This document shows positions 8,740 to 16,933 of a DNA stretch of 51,651 nt, one piece after another. How positions within the stretch are numbered: the stretch's first letter is position 1; each line of letters begins with the position of its first letter. Under the pieces are notes generated by a model, which worked only from the letters and a program-made list of their open reading frames with translations, had not been told where the DNA came from and did no database searches. Made by a program: the position numbers and the translations under genes. Source of the stretch: SAR202 cluster bacterium (lineage in GTDB: Bacteria > Chloroflexota > Dehalococcoidia > Lucifugimonadales > Lucifugimonadaceae); the NCBI GenBank assembly GCA_008373165.1, contig RQOU01000058.1, positions 1 to 51,651 of the forward strand, read 5' to 3'.

Positions 8740-8862
8740 ACCATCTAAAACTAACCGTAATGATCGAACATCCGACAGAGTTTAGCAGCGATTCGACTGT
8801 CCATTTAGCACACTACTGCAAAGTTATTTGATTGGCATATTAAACAATCATTCAAACACAAG

Positions 8863-9429
8863 CTATGGCAGGACCTGCTCCCATTCGGTATATGGCAATA
8901 CAAATCCAGCATCGGAAAATGCATCCCAAACTATCTGCATTGCTATTTCAATCTCTTCCTTTGCAATAGCTGGAACATTGCAATCTGTTGCAAGAAAACA
9001 ATTACCCGAATAATGTTGCTGAATACGATCAAGTTCTCCACAGACCTCAACAATAGCATCTGAATATTTACCATCAGGAAGCTGAGATAAGTTTTCTAAG
9101 TCACAGGGACCGGTTCGAAACGAAACCACTTTCCATTCAAGTGGCCCAGTGGCTGAACTCATAGTCGAAGCTTGCTGCGCCATCCAGGGCGCAATCTGAC
9201 TAGGGACAATCGCGGTAAATGAACCCATGCTCTGCTGGTCGATCTTTTTCTGTTCCGATATAGCTTCAAGACTATCCTGGGTTGTAATAACCCACTTAGG
9301 TGCAAAAGGCGCCAGGACAATAACCAAAAAAGATATAACGATAAGAAATACCGTCAACATGGACGGGTTGCGCAGTTCTCGCCTAAATCGAGCAAGGAAC
9401 GTTGTTTCGTTGTGAAATGAATGATCCAT
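8863..9429 (-). CDS. Uncharacterised single-pass membrane protein, paralog A
   Basis: A 188-residue protein with a short basic cytoplasmic segment (FLARFRRELRNPSM), one membrane helix near residues 24-46, and an exported-looking remainder. The C-terminal domain shares a pattern with the gene directly upstream: FRTGPC, LSQLPDGKY, a VC-x-LD element, a NC-x5-C pair and AFSDAGF. The four shared cysteines suggest disulfides outside the membrane. I recognise no family. The two copies lie 136 bp apart in tandem on the same strand and look like a diverged duplication. Confidence 0.6.
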   Translation of the reverse strand: MDHSFHNETTFLARFRRELRNPSMLTVFLIVISFLVIVLAPFAPKWVITTQDSLEAISEQKKIDQQSMGSFTAIVPSQIAPWMAQQASTMSSATGPLEWKVVSFRTGPCDLENLSQLPDGKYSDAIVEVCGELDRIQQHYSGNCFLATDCNVPAIAKEEIEIAMQIVWDAFSDAGFVLPYTEWEQVLP

Positions 9430-9565
9430 CTAAGACGGTGTCGGCAATTTGAGCCAAATACTAAGTTTCATTGTGAAATAACCAGAACCATTTTTAACAA
9501 GCATGAAAAATACTATCAATGTATGGCAAGTGCGGTGAACTTACCGAGGATGATTGCGATTTTAT

Positions 9566-10195
9566 TCATTCACGTATTTGTTCTTGATCATCAGCCTGAA
9601 TGCCAAATCCCGCATCGGAAAATGCCACTTTGAGACGATCTAAAACAATTTGCAACTCTACTACCGCCTCATTGGAAATCATGCACTTAGAAGTCTCAGC
9701 ACAGTCCGAGGCGTAGGTCATTTGAATTTTATCGAGGTTTTTACACGCCGTTTCAATCGCGTATGCATATTTACCGACCGGCAACTGGGACATGTGCTCG
9801 GGCAAACATGGACCGTGTTTGAAGGATATACCTCTCCACTCAATCGGAACCTCAGCATTCTGCATACGGACGGCCTGCATTCTTAAAAACGGGTATATCC
9901 AACTTGCAGCAGTAACGTTCACAAAATGACGCTCTCTAGACAACTCAACAACTTTCCAATTATCTTGAGCGACCTTTGAGACTTTGGGATAAATAATGGC
10001 AAACGGTATAGAAGCCACAATCAGTGCTATTAAAAAGATGGTACGCATCGGAGGGTTTCGTAAATGCTGCCTGATTCGACCTCTAAGGGATCTGTCATCC
10101 CCGATGAAAGTAATTTCCGACAAGCGCGGATGTCTCTTTCGGAAATCATCCCTTGCATGGTCAGATTTATCGGAAGTTTGAATCGGCTTGCTCAA
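9566..10195 (-). CDS. Uncharacterised single-pass membrane protein, paralog B
   Basis: A 209-residue paralog of the downstream gene, with a longer polar N-terminus (about 50 residues). One membrane helix follows near residues 55-75 (MRTIFLIALIVASIPFAIIY), then the shared domain: FKHGPC, MSQLPVGKY, ACKNLDKIQ, SDC-x5-C and AFSDAGF. The conserved RNP-SM/PM motif just before the helix is common to both copies. The start is taken as TTG 10195, since no in-frame ATG exists before the helix. It lies 18 bp after the enolase-superfamily gene on the same strand, so co-transcription is likely. Function is unknown; an extracytoplasmic, disulfide-stabilised domain is inferred. Confidence 0.6.
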   Translation of the reverse strand: MSKPIQTSDKSDHARDDFRKRHPRLSEITFIGDDRSLRGRIRQHLRNPPMRTIFLIALIVASIPFAIIYPKVSKVAQDNWKVVELSRERHFVNVTAASWIYPFLRMQAVRMQNAEVPIEWRGISFKHGPCLPEHMSQLPVGKYAYAIETACKNLDKIQMTYASDCAETSKCMISNEAVVELQIVLDRLKVAFSDAGFGIQADDQEQIRE

Positions 10196-10213
10196 ATTAT
10201 TACCGCAGGAACA

Positions 10214-11416
10214 TCAGTAAGGCTCAACTCTAAATTCCGAAACAACATCCTCGTTTAATTCAAACCCTAGTCCTGGCCGATCAGGGACAGAAATCGTTCC
10301 CTCAGTAGAAATTTCGAATTGAGGCAGAAGTAGGTTTTCTACAAGCGGCGAAGGTGGAAAAGCAATAGGAAATTCAAAATAAGGCATGTTGGGGGTAATT
10401 GCAGCTAAATGGATCTCCGCTGCGACTCCAACAACATGGCACCATGTGTGTGGAACACATAGAGCCCCGAATCGATAAGCATCTTCAGCAACATTCAATA
10501 TTTCATGCATTCCGCCTGCACGTACAGAACTTGGCTGAACAACATCCACTCGACCACGACGTAAAAGATCAGCAAATTCATGACGCGTGCTGAAACCCCA
10601 GTCGCCAACTGCTATTCGAACGTTCGTTGCCTCGGCAAGTCGACGATAACCTTCAATATTGTCTGCAGGAAGAGGAGCCTCAATAAAGAACGGTTTAAAT
10701 TGCTCGATTTCTTGAATAGTTCGTAAAGCTTGGCCTACATCTCGCCAGCGATTCTGTACATCAATCATTAAATCTCGTTTTGGACCCAAAATAGAGCGCG
10801 CTTTCTCAACAACCGCTACATCCGTATCAACATCAACATTTCCAAACTGACCGGGCCATTCTTCGATTTTTACAGCTTTCAATCCACGCGAAAGAGCTAC
10901 GTTCATTCGTTCACTGAGTTCATCAAGATTTGAGCCGGGCGGATAAACCGTTGCGTAAGGCGTAACACGTTTTAATGGTTCAAAATCACTAGCAGCAGTG
11001 GTAAATGAACGCCATATCAACTCATGCACGGGCCTTCCGTAAACTTTGCCTGATATGTCCCACAATGCTGTTTCAACAGCACCAATCGCACCTATGACAA
11101 CTCCTCTCCTACCAAATACTCCAGTGGAGTTGTACATCTTCTGCCATAGGCGTTGAACTTGCGTAGGATCCTCTCCCAAAAGTAAAACTTCAAGACCTAA
11201 AGATGCGCGAACAATCGCATCGATGATGATGCTAGGAGCTTCACATTGACCTATTCCACTGACACCTTCATCGGTATTAACCCGCACCAATGTGATGTCA
11301 TAACCACCAGTACTTGCAGGAACGCCGTCAGATTCTGAAAAGGACGGATTCCAAGATATGACGGTCCCATCTGAATCGTCACGCAGAGCAATGGTTTCAA
11401 CGCTGGTGATTTTCAT
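10214..11416 (-). CDS. Enolase-superfamily protein (mandelate racemase-like), atypical active site
   Basis: A 400-residue protein with the superfamily N-terminal capping domain (MKITSVETIALR, GIGQCEAP) and TIM barrel (ETALWDISGKVYGRPV). The metal ligands appear as Asp in LMIDVQNRW and Glu in FIEAPLP, with Asp rather than the usual Glu in VGDWGF. The second-strand Lys is in AVKIEEW (K-x-E). The Asp that normally forms the His-Asp dyad is missing: the sixth strand reads VVQPSSVRAGG where relatives have QPD. The candidate His is in VPHTWCH. Relatives dehydrate or racemise acid sugars and other carboxylates. With this dyad the reaction cannot be predicted. It lies between the dCMP deaminase and the paired membrane proteins on one strand. 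Confidence 0.87.
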   Translation of the reverse strand: MKITSVETIALRDDSDGTVISWNPSFSESDGVPASTGGYDITLVRVNTDEGVSGIGQCEAPSIIIDAIVRASLGLEVLLLGEDPTQVQRLWQKMYNSTGVFGRRGVVIGAIGAVETALWDISGKVYGRPVHELIWRSFTTAASDFEPLKRVTPYATVYPPGSNLDELSERMNVALSRGLKAVKIEEWPGQFGNVDVDTDVAVVEKARSILGPKRDLMIDVQNRWRDVGQALRTIQEIEQFKPFFIEAPLPADNIEGYRRLAEATNVRIAVGDWGFSTRHEFADLLRRGRVDVVQPSSVRAGGMHEILNVAEDAYRFGALCVPHTWCHVVGVAAEIHLAAITPNMPYFEFPIAFPPSPLVENLLLPQFEISTEGTISVPDRPGLGFELNEDVVSEFRVEPY

Positions 11417-11442
11417 TTACAAACAAAAACTTTCTACTCGTT

Positions 11443-11925
11443 CTACAGGGCTATTTGCTTCACTCCATCAGGGAAATAACTTTGCAGCCGCTCATATTCC
11501 GAGCGAAGATCTTCATTCGGCTCCCAATCTACTCCGTATCGAACTCCTAGAACTCCTGCCTGCAACATCTCTTTGGTGCATCCGAAGCAGGGCCTCCAAG
11601 TTGTATATAAAAGAGATCCATCAACTGATATTCCGAAGCGAGCTGCAGAGAGCAAGGCATTTTGCTCAGCGTGAACACATATACAAAGATCGTAACCTGT
11701 ACCTGATGGATATCGTTCCCGATTGGAGCATCGATCACATCCCCCCTCATCACAGTTAGTCGTTCCGTGCGGAGTCCCGTTATAGCCGGTAGAAACAATA
11801 TGCCCTTCACGAGCTAAAACTGCTCCAATGTGGCTACCCTTACAATTGGCCCTAGCCCTTACACCTACTGCTATCGACATCATATACTCGTCAATACTGG
11901 GTCGAATTGGTCTTGTGTCTGACAA
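11443..11925 (-). CDS. Deoxycytidylate (dCMP) deaminase, ComEB-like
   Basis: A 160-residue zinc-dependent deaminase. The active-site H-A-E is residues 85-87 (CVHAEQNALLSAA). The zinc-binding P-C-x2-C is residues 112-116 (RPCFGC). A second cysteine-rich stretch, NCDEGGCDRCSNR (residues 58-69), matches the extra zinc site seen in dCMP deaminases. The enzyme converts dCMP to dUMP for thymidylate synthesis and acts in the cytoplasm. Length fits the family. It is the first gene of its strand here and is divergent from trpB. Confidence 0.9.
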   Translation of the reverse strand: MSDTRPIRPSIDEYMMSIAVGVRARANCKGSHIGAVLAREGHIVSTGYNGTPHGTTNCDEGGCDRCSNRERYPSGTGYDLCICVHAEQNALLSAARFGISVDGSLLYTTWRPCFGCTKEMLQAGVLGVRYGVDWEPNEDLRSEYERLQSYFPDGVKQIAL

Positions 11926-12113
11926 CTCAGGTAACGTCCTTGTTAACTACGTTATGGAATTTATAAGATAGTCCTGCACGATTTGCGCATCTCTTGACTG
12001 CTATCCTAGCTTGAGATCGAATATTGTGCCCAAGAAATTGGTTTAATTTGAAGCACAATAACGGGCCATTAATTGAAACAACAAACTTTTTGCAATCTAC
12101 TAATTACTAATCT
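11926..12113. promoter_or_regulatory. Divergent intergenic region between dCMP deaminase and trpB
   Basis: A 188-bp AT-rich gap between two divergent genes that should hold both promoters. I looked for a trp attenuator (tandem Trp codons with terminator) and a T-box-like element and saw neither. No convincing promoter boxes could be fixed. Confidence 0.4.
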
Positions 12114-13337
12114 ATGACTTCAACTTCGTCTGGTTTTCGTGATAACCCTGACCCACTCCCAAACTCAAAAGGCCGATTTGGGCCTTATGGAGGGAAGTTT
12201 GTACCGGAAACGTTAATGGCCGCACTTGATGAACTGGAAGTTGCATTCGATGAAGCCAAACAGGACGATTCATTTTGGCGAGAGTTTGATGATTTACTTG
12301 CAAACTACGTAGGTCGACCAACAGCCCTTTATTACGCCAAAAACCTCACGAAAAAACTCGGCGGAAGCCAGATCTACATTAAACGAGAAGATCTCAACCA
12401 CACTGGCGCACACAAAATCAACAATGCCATTGGGCAAGCTCTTCTAGCAAAACGTTTGGGCAAAAAACGTATTATCGCTGAGACAGGAGCAGGTCAGCAC
12501 GGAGTGGCCACTGCAACGGTTTGTGCCCAGATGGACCTCGAATGCATCGTATATATGGGCGAAGAAGATATAAGACGACAAGCCCAAAACGTTTACAGAA
12601 TGCGCGAGCTTGGCGCATCAGTAGAATCAGTTACATCCGGCAGCAAAACGCTAAAAGACGCTATCAACGAAGCAATCCGTGATTGGGTTTCAAACGTAGA
12701 AACAACTCATTACATAATTGGCAGTGCAGTAGGCCCACATCCATACCCTAAATTGGTCCGTGATTTCCAATCTGTTATTGGCGTTGAGGCACGTAAACAA
12801 ATCCTAGAAATGGCCGGACGCCTTCCGGATTACGTAGTGGCGTGTGTGGGAGGGGGATCAAATGCAATAGGTATTTTTTCAGGATTCATTCAAGATACCA
12901 ATGTGGGATTAATCGGTGTTGAAGCATCGGGCGAAGGCCTCGATGGTCGTCATGCTGCAACCATGACAAAAGGACGTCCCGGCGTACTACATGGATCATT
13001 AAGTTACTTATTGCAGGACGAGTACGGACAGGTGACCGAAGCACATAGCATTTCAGCAGGACTTGACTACCCAGGAGTAGGACCTGAACACAGTTACCTT
13101 AAAGATTCAGAACGCGCCACATATGTGTCTGCAACAGACAACGATGCACTTGAAGGATTTAGACTACTTAGCCGAACTGAAGGAATAATCCCTGCACTAG
13201 AACCAGCCCACGCCATCGGTTACATGATGAAATGGGTTCCAACGCTATCAAAAGACCAAACTGTATTGCTGCTTTTAAGCGGTCGTGGCGATAAAGATCT
13301 CGACACGGTTGCTTCGGCATCAGGCGTCGAATTTTAA
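12114..13337 (+). CDS. trpB: Tryptophan synthase beta chain
   Basis: A 407-residue PLP enzyme of normal TrpB1 length. It begins [16 protein letters not shown] near residue 20. The Schiff-base Lys is residue 101 in [13 protein letters not shown]. The phosphate-binding loop is [12 protein letters not shown] near residue 245. [17 protein letters not shown] follows near residue 315. It condenses indole with serine to give tryptophan. TrpA and the rest of the trp pathway are not in the window, so the gene is separated from its usual partner. The next gene (CoA-transferase, 81 bp on) is unrelated in function. The long TrpB2 type is excluded by length and motifs. Confidence 0.95.
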   Translation: MTSTSSGFRDNPDPLPNSKGRFGPYGGKFVPETLMAALDELEVAFDEAKQDDSFWREFDDLLANYVGRPTALYYAKNLTKKLGGSQIYIKREDLNHTGAHKINNAIGQALLAKRLGKKRIIAETGAGQHGVATATVCAQMDLECIVYMGEEDIRRQAQNVYRMRELGASVESVTSGSKTLKDAINEAIRDWVSNVETTHYIIGSAVGPHPYPKLVRDFQSVIGVEARKQILEMAGRLPDYVVACVGGGSNAIGIFSGFIQDTNVGLIGVEASGEGLDGRHAATMTKGRPGVLHGSLSYLLQDEYGQVTEAHSISAGLDYPGVGPEHSYLKDSERATYVSATDNDALEGFRLLSRTEGIIPALEPAHAIGYMMKWVPTLSKDQTVLLLLSGRGDKDLDTVASASGVEF

Positions 13338-13418
13338 TAACTTATATTTTGATTAAAGTTCAACTATAAAATCAAACAACCCTACAATAACCAACTTGAC
13401 CAGAAGTATTTCTGTCGC

Positions 13419-14708
13419 ATGTCAGCAACCAAACCCCCAATGGCAGGTCCGTTAGAAGGAATTCGTATTATCGAATTCGGCAGTTTTGTGGCCGGGCCTT
13501 GGGGCGGGCAACTGTTAGCAGATATGGGCGCGGATGTCATAAAAGTCGAGCCGCCTGCTGGCGATCCATGGAGACATGCAACTCCGTTCGCTCCTAACGA
13601 AAGCCGTGTATTCCTGCCCTTAAACAGGGGAGTGCGGAGTATCTGCATCGACCTGAAACGGAAATCTTCGGAAACTGTTTTACGTAAACTTATCGAAGCC
13701 TCTGATGGGATTATTTCAAATAACCGCGTTGACACCGCAAAAAAATTAGGCATCGACTACGATTCTGTTTCGACAATAAATCCCCAACTGATCTACGTTG
13801 ATATCACAGCGTATGGCCCTAAAGGTCCGATGGCCGATATGCCAGGGTTCGATCTGATATTACAGGGATACTCAGGAGCTGTAGCAAGCGAAGGCAAAAT
13901 AAAAAACGGCCAACCCGAAGTAGTCTGGTCATCGTCATTCATAGATTTCTCAACAGGTTATGCAGCAGCAAACGGCATCCTTGCTGGAATTATCGGAAGA
14001 GGTAAAACTGGTAAAGGGCAACTAATTTCAACCAGTCTACTTGGAAATGCTATAGGCATGCAGACATTGCGCATAGCAGATATTGACGGAGTTCCAGCCC
14101 CTGCAAAGATATGGCATGAAAATGTTTACCCTGATTTGATTGAAAAAAACGCTAGCTACGAAGAGATTCAAGAAAGCTACCAACAGGCCGTAAGACCATC
14201 GGTCTACCACTGTTACTACCGCGCATATAAGACTCTAAATGGCGGGCTAGCCCTTGGAACGCTTGCAGTGCACGCCAGGAAACGACTTTTGGATGTACTT
14301 GGATTAAAAGACCCAAGAGTGACCAACCCAGATTATGACGATACTACGTCAGACGCTATATCCGAGAGCAAACGCCTTGTAAGTAAATTCGAACAGATCT
14401 TTGCAAGCAAATCTACTCAATACTGGTTCAAAAAGCTGCGCTCTCACGATATACCCTGCGAACCGATTCGGTATGTGGAAGAAATGATCGATGATGAACA
14501 AGTTTTAGCCAATAAATACGTCATCGAAATGAATCATCACACCGGGAAGAAAATACGAACATCAGGTCCGGTCGTAAGATTCGGGGACGGTATGCCCGAA
14601 GAAATACCTTCCCCCGCTCTCGGCCAACATACCGACGACATTCTAGTAGACGTGGGCTTCAGTAAAGATCAAATTACTAAACTACACTCAGATGGATCAG
14701 TTGCATAA
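13419..14708 (+). CDS. Type III CoA-transferase (CaiB/BaiF family)
   Basis: A 429-residue protein with the family opening PLEGIRIIEFGSFVAGPW and ADMGADVIKVEPPAGDPWR (residues 11-52). The catalytic Asp is residue 145 in MPGFDLILQGYSG. Other family stretches are AAANGILAGIIGR and a C-terminal PALGQHTDDIL. Enzymes of this family move CoA between carboxylic acids through an aspartyl-CoA thioester intermediate, for example in oxalate, carnitine or aromatic acid degradation. The acids used here cannot be read from sequence. No acyl-CoA dehydrogenase or hydratase partner is adjacent. The start ATG 13419 has no clear Shine-Dalgarno site. Confidence 0.92.
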   Translation: MSATKPPMAGPLEGIRIIEFGSFVAGPWGGQLLADMGADVIKVEPPAGDPWRHATPFAPNESRVFLPLNRGVRSICIDLKRKSSETVLRKLIEASDGIISNNRVDTAKKLGIDYDSVSTINPQLIYVDITAYGPKGPMADMPGFDLILQGYSGAVASEGKIKNGQPEVVWSSSFIDFSTGYAAANGILAGIIGRGKTGKGQLISTSLLGNAIGMQTLRIADIDGVPAPAKIWHENVYPDLIEKNASYEEIQESYQQAVRPSVYHCYYRAYKTLNGGLALGTLAVHARKRLLDVLGLKDPRVTNPDYDDTTSDAISESKRLVSKFEQIFASKSTQYWFKKLRSHDIPCEPIRYVEEMIDDEQVLANKYVIEMNHHTGKKIRTSGPVVRFGDGMPEEIPSPALGQHTDDILVDVGFSKDQITKLHSDGSVA

Positions 14709-14771
14709 ATCTGGGTTAGCTTGTGGTCCTAGCCGCTAAGGCATTGATTATTAAAAGATCCAAACCACAAA

Positions 14772-15245
14772 TCAACTAATAAACGATTTGCCACGAACTC
14801 CACCTTCATATACCGGACGTTCAGGACGCTTACGGCCAAGTGAAGGGGTCGGACCCATAGGACGAAATTCATCTAAAATCGAGATCGTAACGGCTTCAAG
14901 CCGTATACCTTCTTCCCGGTATCTTGCCAAATTATCGAGGGCGATATCGGACAATCCTGATCTTGGTCGGCGTTCATCAGGAAACTTTCTTATACATCTG
15001 CGTTCCGGAACCACCGCTGGGCGCGGAGTAGCCGTATCGCATGCATGAGCCCACGGACACATGTAAGCGATACATGTTGTCAGTTCACCTGACATGGGTG
15101 CAGCCGCCGTTGATAATCCAATACGTGCAAGAGCATCACGCTGCGAACGACGTAGATTTCTACTACGCCTATTCAATCGGATTTTAGGAATTCTAGGCAA
15201 ACAAGTTCTCTCAAGATCGATTATGCAATCTAACAATCGTTGCAC
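14772..15245 (-). CDS. Hypothetical protein with a cysteine cluster
   Basis: A reading frame of 157 codons from GTG 15245, with a possible shorter start at ATG 15095 (107 residues) just before the cysteine cluster. The central segment TTCIAYMCPWAHACDT plus a later Cys gives the spacing C-x4-C-x5-C-x14-C, which could hold a metal or iron-sulfur centre. The C-terminal half is polar with an ordinary coding look (LSDIALDNLARYREEGIRLEAVTISILDEF). The N-terminal 50 residues are very basic and may not be translated. I recognise no family. It is convergent with the CoA-transferase and has a 278-bp gap upstream. Confidence 0.5.
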   Translation of the reverse strand: MQRLLDCIIDLERTCLPRIPKIRLNRRSRNLRRSQRDALARIGLSTAAAPMSGELTTCIAYMCPWAHACDTATPRPAVVPERRCIRKFPDERRPRSGLSDIALDNLARYREEGIRLEAVTISILDEFRPMGPTPSLGRKRPERPVYEGGVRGKSFIS

Positions 15246-15523
15246 AATCCCAGCGCCAAGATGAAACCAGATGTCCGATTATGCCGATAAACCGGTTGAT
15301 CATCTCCTACTCCCTAAACTTGTGAATCGAGAATTGACACCCAATTTATTCTGTTCCTCACAATGCCTTACGATCATACAGAACGATAATTCTGCTATCG
15401 CAAAAAACCATGCTTGTTTATATGCTAGGTATATTGTGATGACCTGAATTCCCATCACTGAATATTACAAATAAAAAATGGGCGAAATACCAATGAATAT
15501 CGTCATAGGACAAGGTTGATTCC

Positions 15524-16009
15524 TTGACACCTCCAGATCCAGTAAGCGTCCCAAGATCTTTTCTGCAAGAAATATTTACGCACGCTCGCGAATCGTTTCC
15601 AGACGAATGCTGCGGGTGGCTTACCGGAGAAAAAAATTCTCGCACTGCAAATGGTGTCCGAAAAGCTGTGAATACCTACGATAAGGAAACCCACCCCACA
15701 GCCAAGGACAGAACAGCACAAACTGCGTTCGTAATATCAGACAAGGATCTTCTTGAACTGAATCAAACACTTGATGACGACATAAAACCTCTGATCATCT
15801 ACCACTCACACCCTAATGGCCGGGCGTATTTTTCGGAAACTGATCGAAATAATGCCGTCGATCCGTGGGGTAGTGGTCCTGCATATCCAGTCCAGCAAAT
15901 CGTAATCGGAATAAACAATGACCGAATTGTCGAAGCGAAACAATTTGCATGGGACACTGAATCAGAAGATTTTGTCGAAGTCGCTACATTTGAGGGATCT
16001 GATATCTAA
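15524..16009 (+). CDS. JAMM/MPN-domain metalloprotease-like protein
   Basis: A 161-residue stand-alone JAB1/MPN domain. The zinc motif is complete: Glu28 in FPDECCGWLTG, His94 and His96 in YHSHPNG, Ser104 and Asp107 in YFSETD. Prokaryotic JAMM proteins remove ubiquitin-like or sulfur-carrier (ThiS/MoaD-like) proteins or cleave isopeptides, as in the Mec/QbsD cysteine or thiocarboxylate pathways. No sulfur-carrier protein or cysteine synthase homolog is adjacent, so the partner is unknown. The TTG start at 15524 is supported by AAGG eight bases upstream. Its stop overlaps the stop of the convergent SDR gene by four bases. Confidence 0.87.
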   Translation: MTPPDPVSVPRSFLQEIFTHARESFPDECCGWLTGEKNSRTANGVRKAVNTYDKETHPTAKDRTAQTAFVISDKDLLELNQTLDDDIKPLIIYHSHPNGRAYFSETDRNNAVDPWGSGPAYPVQQIVIGINNDRIVEAKQFAWDTESEDFVEVATFEGSDI

Positions 16010-16824
16010 CGCTCAGTCAGGGACCCACCGTTCACATTGATAGCCTGTCCAGTTATATACGCGGCTCTAGGGCTGCACAAAAACCCTATCAACTCGCCAA
16101 TCTCTTGATCAGTTCCAACTCTGTTCATCGGAATTCCCTTCAACCGTTCATTCCAACGATCTTCACGCCCCATTGGATCCATCCTGGCAGTTTCCGTCAA
16201 CCCGGGGCATACACTATTAACCGTAATATCGTGCTCTGCCATCTCTTTGGCAAGAGCTTGCGTGAAACCGTCGACAGCAAAATTAGCCGCGTTGTAAGCG
16301 CTGGTATTCGCATGACCACTTTTGCCCATTGTCGAAGACAAATTGACAATTCTGCCACCAGCACCCTGCTTTACCATCTGCCCAGCAGCAGCCTTGGAGC
16401 AGTAGAACGTCCCCATAAGCTTTATGTCAACAACATCTTTAAATATCTCAGCCGGAAGATCGAGCACCGGCACTCGATCTGGGCCCCATGGAGCCGCTGC
16501 ATTATTCACCATAATGTCCAGACGTCCAAACTCTTCGATCGTCGAATCGATCATTCGTCGAACATCAATTTCACTTGAAACATCTACGACCAGAGGGAGC
16601 CCGCGAACTCCTTTGGCTTGAATTTCTTCAACAGTCGAATCGATGTCCCGCCATCCAACTTCTTTTTCATCATTCGGAAAAGTTTCAGGGTTCCTACCAG
16701 TACCGGTCACTACCACGTGAGACCCCATGCGGGCCAAAATCACGGCAGTAGCTCGTCCAATACCTCGCATGCGCCCTGCACCGGTAACAATTGCAACTTT
16801 CCCGCTCAACTCTGAATTGACCAT
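16006..16824 (-). CDS. Short-chain dehydrogenase/reductase with altered catalytic motif
   Basis: A 272-residue classical SDR. The nucleotide motif is VTGAGRMRGIG (residues 13-23), the NNAA motif is residues 107-110, and the Ser is in NLSST (163-164). The end CSPRAAYITGQAINVNGG is typical of FabG-like members. The catalytic Tyr177 is present, but the Y-x3-K motif reads Y-N-A-A-N, with Asn181 (codon AAT at 16282-16284) in place of the Lys that positions the nicotinamide ribose and lowers the Tyr pKa. Such a change usually cripples dehydrogenase activity. It could be a divergent or binding-only member. Substrate is unknown. It is convergent with the JAMM gene. Confidence 0.9.
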   Translation of the reverse strand: MVNSELSGKVAIVTGAGRMRGIGRATAVILARMGSHVVVTGTGRNPETFPNDEKEVGWRDIDSTVEEIQAKGVRGLPLVVDVSSEIDVRRMIDSTIEEFGRLDIMVNNAAAPWGPDRVPVLDLPAEIFKDVVDIKLMGTFYCSKAAAGQMVKQGAGGRIVNLSSTMGKSGHANTSAYNAANFAVDGFTQALAKEMAEHDITVNSVCPGLTETARMDPMGREDRWNERLKGIPMNRVGTDQEIGELIGFLCSPRAAYITGQAINVNGGSLTER

Positions 16825-16933
16825 ACCCTTATTATTCTGCCTTTCTAAGGAATGCTCCGCGACTCCGGGTCATTTTGCACTATTCATCGAGCGTTAAGAT
16901 GAAGTATCCCTAGATCTAACTTTAATTTACTGA

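Noticed and set aside
12114-14708. trpB and CoA-transferase as a tryptophan operon
   Set aside because: Only trpB belongs to that pathway. No trpA, trpC, trpD or leader peptide is present.
14788-15048. Rightward 86-codon frame opposite the Cys-cluster gene
   Set aside because: It is the antisense of the 14772-15245 gene and has no recognisable motif.
15246-15523. tRNA or riboswitch in the 278-bp gap, and a TTGACA-like -35 box near 15335
   Set aside because: No cloverleaf or known riboswitch core could be drawn, and no acceptable -10 box lies at the right distance from the TTGACA.
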